DNA of 64,000 bases from Desulfosporosinus orientis DSM 765 (lineage in GTDB: Bacteria; Bacillota; Desulfitobacteriia; Desulfitobacteriales; Desulfitobacteriaceae), in contig NC_016584.1 of NCBI RefSeq assembly GCF_000235605.1, forward strand, positions 608,001-672,000, given 5' to 3'. Each line of letters begins with the position of its first letter. The first letter of the stretch is position 1. Position numbers and translations under genes: made by a program. Positions 54,918 through 64,000 of the stretch are shown piece after piece. The notes under the pieces were generated by a model. That model had not been told where the DNA came from. It worked only from the letters and a program-made list of their open reading frames with translations, and made no database searches.

Positions 54918-57599
54918 TTGGAGTGGCTTACATTGACAATTGACGGACGTGAAGTCAGTGTACCTAAGGGTACAACTGTACTCGATGCCTGTCGTATGAA
55001 TAATATTCCTATTCCAACTTTGTGTCATGCACCGGAGCTGACTCCGGCAGGAGCATGTCGTTTATGTGTGGTTCAAATTGAAGGAATGCGCAATCTTCCT
55101 CCGTCTTGTGTTACCCAAGTTGCCCAAGGTATGAAAGTGGAAACTCAAAATGAAAAGGTTCGAAATGCCCGCAAAACAATCCTGGAGCTTTTAGTAGCCA
55201 ATCATCCCTTGGACTGCATGACTTGTCAAAAAATGGGAGATTGTTCTTTGGCAGAGTATGCCTATGAATATGGCGTAACTGGTGAAGTTTATCAAGGGGA
55301 AAACCGGTGTCTTCCTATCGATGACAGTAACCCATTTATTCTCCGTGACCCCAATAAGTGTATTCTCTGCGGAAAATGTATTAAAGCTTGTTCAGAGATT
55401 CAAGGAAAGAGCATTTTAGACTTTTCCTTCCGTGGATTTGATACTCAAGTAGGACCTGCTTTTAATTTACCTTATAAGGAGTCCGATTGTGATTTTTGTG
55501 GATCTTGTGTTTCAGTCTGTCCGGTTGGAGCACTGACAGAAAAGCAAATGGCCGGTAAAGGACGTCCCTGGGAAGTGACGAAAGTCCAAACAACCTGTCC
55601 TTTCTGTGGAGTCGGTTGTAATTTTGACTTAAATGTCAAAGACGATAAGGTCATTGGCGTAACTTCAAATCCCGATGCCCCGGTTAATGGCAAAGCGTTG
55701 TGCGTCAAAGGCCGCTTCGGCATGGATATGATTTATAGTGACAATCGCATAACAACCCCTCTGATCAGGAAAAATGGCGAACTTGTTCCTGCAGATTGGG
55801 ATGAGGCTCTGGATTTGGTTGCCACAAAATTAGGGGAAATCAAGAAAAATTACGGTCCAAATTCCATCGCTGCACTAAGTTCTGCCCACTGTACAAACGA
55901 AGAAAATTATCTGATGCAAAAATTCATGCGCGCGGTTATCGGCACAAACAATGTCGATCACTGCGCAAGGACTTGACACGCTCCCACTGTGGCCGGTCTG
56001 GCCACCTCATTTGGATCCGGAGCGATGACCAATTCCATTAATGAAATTCCAAACTCCAAAGTTATGTTTGTGATTGGTTCAAATCCCACAGAAGCCCATC
56101 CGGTGATTGGGACAAAAATGAAGCAAGCCTTGGCTAAAGGTGCTAAGTTGATTGTCGCCGATCCTCGCCGCATCAACCTTGCTGAGGATGCCGATGTCTG
56201 GCTGCGGCTGAATCCAGGGACGGATATTGCTTTGATTAACGGGATTATGCATATTATTCTTGCCAATGGATGGGAAAACAAAGAATTCATTGAGGAACGG
56301 ACAGAAGGTTTTGAAAAAGTCCGGGAGGCCGTTCAACAGTATACCCCTGAAGTCGTTAGTAAAATTACGGGAGTTCCCGTAGAACAGATGGAAGAAGCTG
56401 CCAGAATCTATGCTACAGCTGAACGCGCTTCCGTTTTCTATACCTTAGGAATTACTGAGCATACTTGCGGTACGGACAACGTCATGAGCTTGGCAAACCT
56501 GGCTATGATGACAGGAAATCTCGGTAAAGAAAGCTCAGGGGTTAACCCAATGCGGGGACAAAATAACGTGCAGGGTGCCTGCGATATGGGAGCGTTGCCT
56601 AATGTTTATCCTGGTTACCAACAGGTGGCAAGCCCTGAGGTACGAGCTAAGTTCGAAGCTGCCTGGGGAGTACCGTTAGACCCCAATCCTGGATTTATGA
56701 TTCCGGATATGTTTGGGGCTGCCGTAAGCAAAGATCTGCGTGCTTTGTATGTCTTAGGTGAGGATCCAGTCATTACCGATGCGGATGCTAACCACGTGCG
56801 TAAAGGACTTGAAGCCCTTGATTTCCTTGTTGTTCAAGAAATCTTTATGTCAGAGACTGCAAAACTGGCTGATGTTGTCCTGCCTGGAGCCAGCTTTGCG
56901 GAAAAAACAGGAACCTTTACAAATACTGAGCGCCGGGTGCAGATGGTTAATCAAGCCATTAAGCCCCTTGGCAATGCCAGAATTGATGGTGACATTATTT
57001 GTGAATTAGCGACTCGCATGGGTTATCCTTTTGAGTATAAATCTTCGGCGGAAGTCATGGAGGAAATAGCCAAGTTGACGCCTCAGTTTGCGGGCATTAC
57101 CCACGAACGGTTGGGCACTCAAGGTTTGCAATGGCCTGTACCCCATGCGGAACATCCGGGTACCAAGTTCCTCCATGAAGGTAAGTTTAACCGAGGCAAA
57201 GGGCTCTTTGTCGCCATTGAAAACCAACTGCCCAATGAGTTGCCGGACGAAGAGTATCCTTTCGTACTCAATACTGGACGTAAGCTTTCTCACTATAATG
57301 TCTTCACACAACACTCGGCATCCCTGGGAGTTCATTCTCCCCATGAACTGGCTGAGGTCAATCCGACAGATGCTAAACGCTTAGCTCTTGAAGACGGTGA
57401 AGTCGTTAAAGTAGCCTCTCGCCGGGGTGAGCTGAAAACTAAAGTTAAGATCACAGAGCGGGTACCGGTTGGTATGGTCTTTATGACTCTTCACTACTTT
57501 GATTCTCCAACCAACGTACTGACCAACGGAGCCTACGATAAAGTCACCAAAACTTATGAATATAAATATTGTGGCGTAAAGATTGAAAAGATCAGCTAA
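54918..57599 (+). CDS. fdhA: Selenocysteine formate dehydrogenase catalytic subunit, NuoG-like N-terminus
   Basis: One selenoprotein of about 893 residues; the in-frame TGA at 55974-55976 is read as selenocysteine in DHCART-U-HAPTVAGLA, matching the Mo-ligand site of formate dehydrogenases. The N-terminal 220 residues carry NuoG-like clusters: [2Fe-2S] (CRLC), HPLDCMTCQKMGDC, and two [4Fe-4S] motifs (CILCGKCIKAC, CDFCGSCVSVCP). The Mo-bis-PGD domain starts at CPFCGVGCNFDL. TTG 54918 has gagaggag at 8 bases; ATG 54891 has none. With the two preceding subunits it links formate/CO2 to NAD(H) and probably ferredoxin. Confidence 0.95.
55974..56012 (+). promoter_or_regulatory. Bacterial SECIS element in fdhA
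   Basis: A perfect 6-bp stem GTGGCC / GGCCAC closes a GGTCT loop at 55995-55999. The loop starts 18 bases after the TGA, the same distance and loop sequence as recalled for E. coli fdhF. This supports selenocysteine insertion instead of termination. Confidence 0.9.
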
Positions 57600-57606
57600 A
57601 TTCTAA

Positions 57607-57634
57607 GAGGGACCCTTCGGGGTCCCCTTTTAAT
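57607..57634 (+). terminator. Terminator after fdhA
   Basis: Stem gagggaccc / gggtcccc with a short ttcg-type loop, followed by tttt. Confidence 0.88.
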
Positions 57635-57694
57635 TTTAAAAACAATATGATACATTGAATATGATTAGCTTGAAAATTTAGGGAGTTGAAGTTT

Positions 57695-57928
57695 GTGAGC
57701 CTAGAAGTAACAATGTATACTTTACCCCTTTGTCCGTACTGTGCCCGCGCTAGGCGGTTCCTTACGGATAAGGGGATTTTATTTACAGAGAAAAATATAA
57801 TGTTTCCCAAGAACTTAATGGAACTAAGAAGTATTACAAATTCTATAGGAGTTCCTATCACGGTTGCAGGGGATAAGATCTTAACACGTTTTTCCCGTGA
57901 AGAATATGAGGAGGTCTTTAAAAATTAA
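57695..57928 (+). CDS. Glutaredoxin-like protein
   Basis: This 77-residue thioredoxin-fold protein has redox motif CPYC in YTLPLCPYCARARRFL and the cis-Pro block GVPITVAGD. GTG 57695 has gggag at 9 bases. It lies between fdhA and mobA. It is probably a NrdH/glutaredoxin-type thiol carrier; the specific partner is unknown. Confidence 0.87.
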   Translation: MSLEVTMYTLPLCPYCARARRFLTDKGILFTEKNIMFPKNLMELRSITNSIGVPITVAGDKILTRFSREEYEEVFKN

Positions 57929-58553
57929 TCATCATCAATTCGAAACCGGAAAACCTTCTCCGAAATTGAACGCAACTGGAATTCTACTGGCCGGCGGCAA
58001 AAGTTCCAGGATGAAAAGAGATAAGGCCTTCTTAGAGTTTGAGGGAAAATCTCTGGCAGAACGAAGCATTGGAGTGCTAGAAGCAGTATTTTCTGAGGTA
58101 CTCATCAGCAGCAACAAACCTGAACTCTTTGCGGCCTTTGATCTGCCTGTCATTAAAGATGAAACTCAAAATCGAGGGCCCCTTGAAGGACTTTTTCAAG
58201 GCCTAAAAGCGGCCAGGTATGATGAAGTATTTTTTGTTGCCTGTGATATGCCCTTTTTGAATCAAAAACTTATTCGTTATTTAGCAGCTTGGATTCCTTA
58301 CTATGATATTGTTGTTCCGAAGCTGGAATCCGGGGTCCATCCATTGCATGCTTTCTATCATCGCCGTTGTCTCTCTGCCATAAAAAATAATCTCGAGGCA
58401 GGATTCCTCAAGATTATGGATATTTATTCGTCCTGTACAGTAAAGTTTGTAACTGAAGCAGAACTAACTGGATTTTCAGATATTAAAAATGTTTTCTGCA
58501 ACGTGAATACCCCAAAAGAGTGGGCTGACGTCAATAAACGCCTTGACTGCTAG
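57906..58553 (+). CDS. mobA: MobA, molybdenum cofactor guanylyltransferase
   Basis: The enzyme transfers GMP from GTP to molybdopterin to make MGD, needed by FdhA. The nucleotide motif GILLAGGKSSRMKRDK and DMPFLNQKLI are present. The start is uncertain: ATG 57906 overlaps the best ribosome site (aggagg, 57909-57914), while an ATT codon at 57924 lies 9 bases after that site, and a TTG occurs near 57966 close to the conserved start. The gene overlaps the end of the glutaredoxin-like gene, suggesting coupling. Confidence 0.9.
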   Translation: MRRSLKINHHQFETGKPSPKLNATGILLAGGKSSRMKRDKAFLEFEGKSLAERSIGVLEAVFSEVLISSNKPELFAAFDLPVIKDETQNRGPLEGLFQGLKAARYDEVFFVACDMPFLNQKLIRYLAAWIPYYDIVVPKLESGVHPLHAFYHRRCLSAIKNNLEAGFLKIMDIYSSCTVKFVTEAELTGFSDIKNVFCNVNTPKEWADVNKRLDC

Positions 58554-58567
58554 GACACAGAATAGAG

Positions 58568-59353
58568 TTATGGGATAACGCGTTCCGGACAGGTATAAAT
58601 ATTTAAACGCTGTTCTCTGGCAAACCCAATGACTGTGATGTTAAGAGCAGCTGCTTGCGAAAGAGCCATATCTGTCGGAGCGCCGCGGGCTATGAGGATC
58701 GTTACGTTCATTTTAGCAACCTTGAGCAGGATCTCGGAGGAAACACGTCCGCTAAAGAAAATCACGTGGTTTTCAAGATTTAAAGTGCGTTCAAAGGCCT
58801 CACCGCTTAGTTTATCGAAAACATTGTGCCTGCCAATGTCGAAACTTGTCATAAGTACTTGGCCTTTCCAGCCGACGCCTCCGCTGTGGATTCCGCCGGT
58901 TGCCTTAAAGAGGGGAAGATGAGATTGTAAATACTTCGCATAATAATAGGCTTCCTGAAGTGAGATAGTACTTGTTGATGTAAGGGGCTTGACCATCATA
59001 GCGTCATTGGCAAAACAGAAGGAAGCTCTGCTTTTCCCGCAACAGGCAGATACGAATCGTTTGCTCATGAGTTCTTTTTGCAAAACACAGGGCTTGCCCT
59101 CGACCCAAACCATGTGGTCTACAGGATCATGGCGATAGTCATAGACATCTTCGGGTACTCGAATAAATCCTTCATTGAATAAAAAGCCAAGAGCGAGTTC
59201 CTTGGTTTGGGAAGGTGAGCACAACAGGGTGGCGATTTCTTCGCTATTGAAATGGATGGTTAACGGAACTTCTCGAACAACAGTATCTTCCATCCATTCT
59301 AGTGATTCTCCATTGGCTTTAAGAATGGTATGGCTAATGGTTTCGTTTTGCAT
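58568..59353 (-). CDS. fdhD: FdhD, sulfurtransferase for formate dehydrogenase
   Basis: The 261-residue protein delivers sulfur from a desulfurase to the Mo-bis-PGD of formate dehydrogenase. Blocks include LALGFLFNEGFI, SACCGKSRASF with the persulfide-type cysteines, GGIHSGG, and IGRHNVFDKLSG. ATG 59353 has aaggagg at 5 bases; the longer frame from 59452 lacks a site. It faces mobA and is divergent from moaA. Confidence 0.95.
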   Translation of the reverse strand: MQNETISHTILKANGESLEWMEDTVVREVPLTIHFNSEEIATLLCSPSQTKELALGFLFNEGFIRVPEDVYDYRHDPVDHMVWVEGKPCVLQKELMSKRFVSACCGKSRASFCFANDAMMVKPLTSTSTISLQEAYYYAKYLQSHLPLFKATGGIHSGGVGWKGQVLMTSFDIGRHNVFDKLSGEAFERTLNLENHVIFFSGRVSSEILLKVAKMNVTILIARGAPTDMALSQAAALNITVIGFAREQRLNIYTCPERVIP

Positions 59354-59481
59354 GGTTACCTCCTTGAACATTAGCTCTTTAATAGTGTACAATATTTTAG
59401 AAAAAACCTGTATCTTTTTTTCATAAAAAGACAAAATGTTATTATAATCCAAAGGAATTCAGGTGCTTTTAACGAATTATT

Positions 59482-59527
59482 ATATAATGAAATAAATTAA
59501 TGTCATATAATGAAATAAATTAATGTC
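59482..59527. repeat. Perfect 23-bp tandem duplication carrying -10 boxes
   Basis: Two exact adjoining copies (59482-59504 and 59505-59527), each containing TATAAT (59483 and 59506). They lie just before the riboswitch. -35 elements are weak for both. Confidence 0.85.
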
Positions 59528-59538
59528 ATAATTTGAAT

Positions 59539-59645
59539 TGCTCCGAAGCTGGATAGCCTAAAGCAGATGCCATGGCAACCAGACAAGTGTCTACGACACT
59601 CGGGTATTATGGGAAACTATAATATCTCCTGCTGGAAAGGAGTCT
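59539..59645 (+). ncRNA. Moco/Tuco-type riboswitch upstream of moaA
   Basis: The leader has a closing stem ctcc / ggag, the blocks agcctaaagcagatgcc and atggcaacc, and a GAAA-capped hairpin (tattatgggaaactataata). It lies ahead of the cofactor biosynthesis genes and is followed by a terminator, as known Moco riboswitches are. The assignment rests on position and recalled consensus; no covariance search was possible. Confidence 0.72.
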
Positions 59646-59661
59646 GTTTGACGGTGGTTTA

Positions 59662-59702
59662 AACCCCGGCTCTTTACAGACCGCGGGTTTTTTGTATTTT
59701 TT
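59662..59702 (+). terminator. Terminator of the riboswitch expression platform
   Basis: Imperfect GC stem aaccccgg / ccgcgggtt followed by ttttt. It would stop transcription ahead of moaA when formed. Confidence 0.7.
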
Positions 59703-59747
59703 TGACGCACAAGCCTAGTTCTAGAATTTAAAGAAAGAGGAATCCTA

Positions 59748-60719
59748 ATGCAAGATCAATTTCTTCGTCGAATTGAATACCTTAGAATATCTGTCACAGA
59801 CCGTTGTAACCTGCGCTGCAAGTATTGTATGCCCTCCGAAGGGATACAATGGATACCTCACGACGCTATTCTTTCATTTGAAGAAATTCTAAGATTAATG
59901 AACATAAGTACGCAACTAGGATTTCGCCGGTTTCGAATCACCGGTGGCGAGCCCTTAGTTCGCAAAGGAATCTTAGAGTTTCTGCAAGAAGCGGCTCAAC
60001 TTCCTGGGGTAGAAGATCTCATGCTGACAACCAATGGCTTGTTATTACCGGAAATGGCTTTTGATTTAAAAGCGGCTGGTGTACATCGTATTAATGTCAG
60101 TTTGGATACCATGGACCAAACCCGTTTCTTTGAAAATACCCGGGGCGGAGATGTCTCAAAAGTGATTCAAGGAATTTTTCGCTCCTTAGAGGCCGGTCTT
60201 AATCCTGTCAAAGTTAATGTAGTGGTTGTGCGTGGATTTAATACCGACGAATTGCCTAGTTTTTTGAAATTAGCACAACAGTATCCTCTTCACGTTCGAT
60301 TTATTGAACTTATGCCCATTGGTGTCAGTTCAGAGCATCGTTCTGATTTTGTCTCAATCGAGGAGATGAAAGAAATCTTGGACCTTAAAGAAACTATTCC
60401 GACCAGAGAGATACCTGGAGGGGGCCCGGCGGAATATTTTCGACCGGGGGGTTATAAAGGGAGTATAGGTTTTATTAGTGCACTCAGTCGTCATTTCTGT
60501 AATACTTGTAATCGTGTGCGTTTAACATCAGACGGAAAGTTGAGACCATGTTTGCACAGTAAGCACGAAATCGATTTTCGCGATGTTTTACGATCCGGCA
60601 AGTCAGACGAAGAGATTTTAAAGCTTTTTGCAGCAGCAGTTTGGCATAAACCCGCAGAGCATCATATGAATCAAGAGTCCTGGCAAGATGTTCGTACGAT
60701 GTCACAGATTGGAGGTTAA
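59748..60719 (+). CDS. moaA: MoaA, GTP 3',8-cyclase (radical SAM)
   Basis: The 323-residue enzyme makes the first step of molybdopterin synthesis. The radical-SAM motif is CNLRCKYC and the C-terminal GTP-site cluster is HFCNTCNRVRLTSDG ... CLHS. aaagagg precedes ATG 59748. The extreme C-terminus ends SQIGG, retaining the GG tail needed for catalysis in the family. Confidence 0.97.
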   Translation: MQDQFLRRIEYLRISVTDRCNLRCKYCMPSEGIQWIPHDAILSFEEILRLMNISTQLGFRRFRITGGEPLVRKGILEFLQEAAQLPGVEDLMLTTNGLLLPEMAFDLKAAGVHRINVSLDTMDQTRFFENTRGGDVSKVIQGIFRSLEAGLNPVKVNVVVVRGFNTDELPSFLKLAQQYPLHVRFIELMPIGVSSEHRSDFVSIEEMKEILDLKETIPTREIPGGGPAEYFRPGGYKGSIGFISALSRHFCNTCNRVRLTSDGKLRPCLHSKHEIDFRDVLRSGKSDEEILKLFAAAVWHKPAEHHMNQESWQDVRTMSQIGG

Positions 60720-60722
60720 ATC

Positions 60723-61193
60723 GTGGACTTAACGCATTTTGATGAAACAGGGCGTGCTCGGATGGTGGATGTCAGTGCTAAGGAGGAAACAGATAGGGAA
60801 GCCGTAGCACGAGGGAAAATTATAATGAAACAGGAGACTTTGGAGAGAATTCGCATGGGTCAAATAGCTAAAGGGGATGTTTTGGCCGTAGCCCAAGTGG
60901 CGGGTATAATGGGGGCAAAACAGACATCCCAATTAATCCCCATGTGTCACCCGTTGGCAATTACCGGTGCTAAACTGAGCTTCGATTTTGAGGAGCCAGA
61001 TGGAATCAGTATAGAAGCCCGTGTGAAAGTCTCGGGGAAAACAGGCGTAGAAATGGAGGCTCTGACGGCGGTGAGTATTGCAGCGTTGACTATTTACGAT
61101 ATGTGCAAGGCAATTGACAAGACTATGACGATACAAGAGATTTATCTGGCGGAAAAGCGAGGGGGAAAAAGCGGCCATTTTATAAGGGGCTGA
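60723..61193 (+). CDS. moaC: MoaC, cyclic pyranopterin monophosphate synthase
   Basis: The 156-residue partner of MoaA shows the conserved start [20 protein letters not shown], then [15 protein letters not shown] and [23 protein letters not shown] 60723 follows ggagg and overlaps moaA's end, so translation is coupled. Normal length. Confidence 0.97.
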   Translation: MDLTHFDETGRARMVDVSAKEETDREAVARGKIIMKQETLERIRMGQIAKGDVLAVAQVAGIMGAKQTSQLIPMCHPLAITGAKLSFDFEEPDGISIEARVKVSGKTGVEMEALTAVSIAALTIYDMCKAIDKTMTIQEIYLAEKRGGKSGHFIRG

Positions 61194-61239
61194 ATATCAC
61201 TCTAGTTTAAAGCGTTGTAGAATAAGGAGCGGATATAAG

Positions 61240-61674
61240 TTGGGGAAAATTGTAGCAGTTTGTACAAGTGAACGTAAAGGGATGAGAAAAAAGAATGTGG
61301 GTGAAGGAATCCTAAAAGTCAACTTTGGGCTGGAAGGCGATGCTCACGGCGGGGATTGGCATCGTATGGTGAGTTTGCTGGCCATGGAAAGCATAAAGAC
61401 GATGCAGGAGAAAGGTCTCAAAGTAGGTCCGGGAGATTTTGCGGAGAACTTGACGACGGAAGGGTTGGAATTGCATACGCTGCCTGTTGGAACAAAACTG
61501 AAAATCGGAGCTACAAGTATAGGAGAAGTGACACAGATCGGAAAAGAATGCCATACCAGATGTGCAATTTACTATCAAGCTGGGGATTGCGTAATGCCTA
61601 AAGAGGGGATTTTTATTCGCCTGCTGGAAGGTGGAGTCGTGAAAGTTGGCGACAGCATTGAGGTGATGAGTTAA
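61240..61674 (+). CDS. MOSC domain protein
   Basis: The 144-residue stand-alone MOSC protein has GLEGDAHGGDWHRMVSLL and IGKECHTRCAIYYQAGDC, where the conserved cysteine is the presumed sulfur carrier. Such proteins are often linked to cofactor sulfuration. TTG 61240 has aaggag upstream. Position between moaC and mogA supports a cofactor role. Confidence 0.9.
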   Translation: MGKIVAVCTSERKGMRKKNVGEGILKVNFGLEGDAHGGDWHRMVSLLAMESIKTMQEKGLKVGPGDFAENLTTEGLELHTLPVGTKLKIGATSIGEVTQIGKECHTRCAIYYQAGDCVMPKEGIFIRLLEGGVVKVGDSIEVMS

Positions 61675-62177
61675 TGCTTCGCGTAGGGATTATTACAGCA
61701 AGTGACAAAGGATCCAGGGGAGAACGAGAAGACCTTTCCGGGCAGGTACTCACCAAACTTGTTCAAGATATCGAAGGTGAAGTAGTGGAGTATGTTGTAC
61801 TTCCTGACGAGCAAGCTGTTCTTGAGAAGACCATGCGGCTTTGGGCTGATGAACGGTGTTTGGATGTAATTTTGACGACAGGGGGGACTGGGTTTTCGAT
61901 TCGGGATGTGACTCCTGAGGCAACATTAGCAGTGGCAGACCGCTTGGTTCCGGGCATCGCAGAAGTGATGCGGATGGAAAGTCTTAAAGTAACGCCTAAG
62001 GCTATGCTGAGCAGGGCTGTTGCTGTCCTTAGAAAGCGAACACTTATTATTAATATGCCTGGGAGTCCTAAAGCGGTACGTGAATGCTTTGCTGCCATCG
62101 CACCGGCAATTCCCCATGGAATTCAAATTCTTAAAGGGGAAGCCAGTGAATGTGCCTCAGCGCTTAAAGAGACCTAA
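61674..62177 (+). CDS. mog: MogA/MoaB family molybdopterin adenylyltransferase
   Basis: The 167-residue protein has the fold's signature LTTGGTGFSIRDVTPEAT and MPGSPKAVRECF. It adenylates molybdopterin before metal insertion. ATG 61674 overlaps the stop of the MOSC gene. It ends the moaA-moaC-MOSC-mog operon. Confidence 0.93.
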   Translation: MLRVGIITASDKGSRGEREDLSGQVLTKLVQDIEGEVVEYVVLPDEQAVLEKTMRLWADERCLDVILTTGGTGFSIRDVTPEATLAVADRLVPGIAEVMRMESLKVTPKAMLSRAVAVLRKRTLIINMPGSPKAVRECFAAIAPAIPHGIQILKGEASECASALKET

Positions 62178-62206
62178 GTTTATGCAGCCTGAAAAAAATA
62201 GATATA

Positions 62207-62241
62207 CAAAAAGATTGGCATTGTGGTGCCAATCTTTTTGT
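62207..62241. terminator. Bidirectional terminator
   Basis: Perfect stem acaaaaagattggca / tgccaatctttttgt with a 6-base loop, placed between the mog gene and the convergent pseudogene. Confidence 0.88.
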
Positions 62242-62283
62242 ATACTCTCCCTTAGCATCCTCTGTCGGCGGCGATATGGGAAT

Positions 62284-63038
62284 TTATATGCTATGGGCTG
62301 CATTGGGATCTTTGAAGTTTTCCGTAATTCGAACGTAAATAACAACCCCGATAATAAGGCATATACCCGCAATATTACTGGCGTTCAGGGATTGTCGAAA
62401 GACAACAAAACCTAAAAGGCTTGCTACTACAGGATCCAGAGAATACATGATTTGCATATAGCTGGGTTCGATATTAATATTGCATTTCCATCGACTCCGC
62501 GATCCAACATATATTTTTCCATAACCATTAAATATGACCAGGTGAGAATTGTAAGAAATACCCATATAAACCGATAAAGTTATGGTGAAATCCCTGACGA
62601 AAGACATCCAATACCAGACAAACTCCGAGGATAGCAAAGATAGCAGCCCCAACCTTTCGCAAAGTAATGGGACTTTTAAACACGATTCTTGAAATGATCA
62701 TGATCACAAAAACATTGCAGAATATAAGGGTTGAAACAATTCCCACGGGAAAATAACTTACAGCTTTTACGAAGGATATATTAGTAATTGCTGAAGCCAG
62801 TCCGGCCACTAACAATAAAGCGGAAATATTTCCAGGGTATTTTAAATCCGGATTTGTTGGAAAACGTTAAAAGAATCGAAAAGAAGATTAAATTAAAAGT
62901 CGGAGCTAAAATAGCTATACTTAAGGCATTTATACCAAGGTTGCTCAACAGAGTGCAAAAGGTGCCATTCGTTCCCCAAAATATTGCGGAAAAAATACCA
63001 AAGACAAATCCTAATCCTTTTTTATTAGAGGTATTCAT
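62284..63038 (-). pseudogene. EamA/DMT family transporter, frameshifted
   Basis: Three overlapping frames of the minus strand carry successive parts of one EamA permease: 63038-62781 (start MNTSNKKGLGFVFGIFSA), 62815-62528 (AITNISFVKAVSYFPVGI) and 62652-62284 (SLDPVVASLLGFVVFRQSL). At least two frameshifts, near 62800 and 62550-62640, are needed to join them. A good ribosome site (agggagg) precedes the first ATG, so decay is recent. About 250 residues in sum, against 290 typical. Confidence 0.85.
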
Positions 63039-63216
63039 GTTGTTATTCCTCCCTATTCCAAGTTAGAGGGTATTCTCCTATGCTTTCGAGGTTTATCCTG
63101 TAATTCAATGTGGGATATAAAGATTTTGTTAGTATAATGACTTTTCAGGTAAGCTTGTCACGTCTGTCCATACTATGACGTAAAGTATAGTAATAGTGGC
63201 TTGTGAGGTGAGCAAT

Positions 63217-64000
63217 TTGAAAGCCATAGCATTTGTCGACTACGAAAATATTTGGACTAGTTTATTTGAGAGAGGGTATGAATTATCACCAGACCAGTTA
63301 GTTAGGTATTTGCGAGCATATGCAGAACAAAATAATATGTATTTATTAGCTATTTATTTATACGCAAACTTTGATCGAGAAGAGTTCAGACGTACTCAAA
63401 CATCCTTCGAGAAAACAAATGTCTTTACCCGTCATGTTTTTGGAAAAAACAATTTTGCAAGCACTGAACTTCGACGAAATGCGGCAGATCTTGAACTCAT
63501 GCTTGAAGCTCAAGAAATCTTGCTGACGAGAGCCTCCACCTTCGATATGTTTTTGCTGCTTACAGGAGATGGAGACTTTCTTTCATTATTAAGGAAAATC
63601 CGCGCTTGGGGAAAAGAGGTCAAGGTTATTGGGGTAGCAGGAAGTGTTCATCACACACTGCACTCTTATTGTGAAGAAGAGGATCTATTACAATGGATAC
63701 TCTATGAAAAAATTGAGCAGGAGTATTGTCCGGAGCAAGACCTGGAACAAGGAATTAAGACCTTGGGAACACTGCAAATACGAATGGCCTATGTAGCATC
63801 AACAAAAGCTAGAGCAGCCTTAACAGAATGCTTAGGAAGGTCGATATCACAAGTTAAAGAGTTTATTCGATATGCTTTGCGAGAAGATATTGTCACTGAA
63901 AAAGAGCATCGGGACACCAATCTGAAGATTGGAAAAACAAAAATATATCTGCTTAATCTTAATAATGTCAAAGTTCAGGAGGTGTTGGGTAGTATTTGTG
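63217..64000 (+). CDS. NYN/LabA-like nuclease-domain protein (3' partial)
   Basis: TTG 63217 (gtgaggtg upstream) opens a frame that runs past the window, giving at least 261 residues. The NYN (PIN-like) domain is clear: start MKAIAFVDYENIWTS, NAADLELMLEAQE and LLTGDGDFLSLL, with the acidic residues D8, D in NAAD, and DGD of the metal site. The region after about residue 180 resembles an OST-HTH/LOTUS or winged-helix part (inference). NYN domains usually cleave RNA. A TTG start and the lack of an alternative ATG make the start likely. Confidence 0.85.
   Translation, partial: MKAIAFVDYENIWTSLFERGYELSPDQLVRYLRAYAEQNNMYLLAIYLYANFDREEFRRTQTSFEKTNVFTRHVFGKNNFASTELRRNAADLELMLEAQEILLTRASTFDMFLLLTGDGDFLSLLRKIRAWGKEVKVIGVAGSVHHTLHSYCEEEDLLQWILYEKIEQEYCPEQDLEQGIKTLGTLQIRMAYVASTKARAALTECLGRSISQVKEFIRYALREDIVTEKEHRDTNLKIGKTKIYLLNLNNVKVQEVLGSIC

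Noticed and set aside
54891-55976. Separate short formate dehydrogenase gene ending at TGA 55976
   Set aside because: The next frame continues in phase, the break falls at the known selenocysteine position, and a SECIS-like hairpin follows.
1-64000. CRISPR arrays, tRNA or rRNA genes, prophage or complete insertion sequence
   Set aside because: No regularly spaced repeats, cloverleaf sequences, phage structural genes or transposase motifs were found on reading.

Overview
The window looks like a chromosomal segment of a strictly anaerobic, low-to-mid GC Firmicute of the Desulfosporosinus/Desulfitobacterium type (inference). The basis is: strong AGGAGG-type ribosome sites with many TTG/GTG starts, a selenocysteine formate dehydrogenase fused to NuoG-like iron-sulfur domains, LL-diaminopimelate aminotransferase, a flavodiiron protein, a lipoprotein multihaem cytochrome c, several chemoreceptors and a complete molybdenum-cofactor gene set. 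No tRNA, rRNA, CRISPR array, prophage or intact insertion sequence was seen.

Region 1 (1-12431) is the most unusual part. A 5'-truncated molybdopterin-binding-domain protein is followed by 2-hydroxypentadienoate hydratase, acylating acetaldehyde dehydrogenase and 4-hydroxy-2-oxovalerate aldolase, which form the lower meta-cleavage route. No ring-cleaving dioxygenase is visible. The same strand continues with a ferredoxin/BFD-like protein and a 487-residue protein that aligns with nickel-pincer lactate racemase LarA: tether Lys, nickel His and one catalytic His fit, while the second catalytic His is Arg. Next come an M24-fold protein lacking all metal ligands, a NadC/ModD-like protein with an altered active site, a BenE-type benzoate transporter, and larE (missing its N-terminal half), larB and larC. 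The group reads as an anaerobic catabolic locus built around a nickel-pincer enzyme, partly eroded at larE.

Region 2 (12469-36454) carries two chemoreceptors, a MacAB-like efflux operon with a nearby MarR gene, and a two-component system next to a sigma-54-like promoter driving a TauE/SafE exporter operon. It continues with a universal stress protein, a metallophosphoesterase, a DUF2325 protein, a flavodiiron protein, a hexahaem cytochrome, a TetR-controlled HlyD/ABC-2 efflux operon, dapL and a second aminotransferase. Region 3 (36455-43463) is a three-gene chemoreceptor array. The two outer receptors are close paralogues, and each is preceded by a cyclic-di-GMP-I riboswitch with its own terminator.

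Region 4 (43484-52550) is housekeeping: DUF2225, tex, an EamA transporter, an amidohydrolase, tsaE-tsaB-rimI-tsaD and 5-formyltetrahydrofolate cyclo-ligase. Between the last two lies a dense DnaA-box cluster beside AT-rich DNA. Region 5 (52574-62177) is a formate-dehydrogenase and molybdenum-cofactor block: NuoE-like, NuoF-like and selenocysteine FdhA subunits, a glutaredoxin-like protein, mobA, fdhD, then a Moco-type riboswitch ahead of moaA-moaC-MOSC-mogA. The window ends with a frameshifted EamA pseudogene and a NYN-domain gene that runs off the edge.
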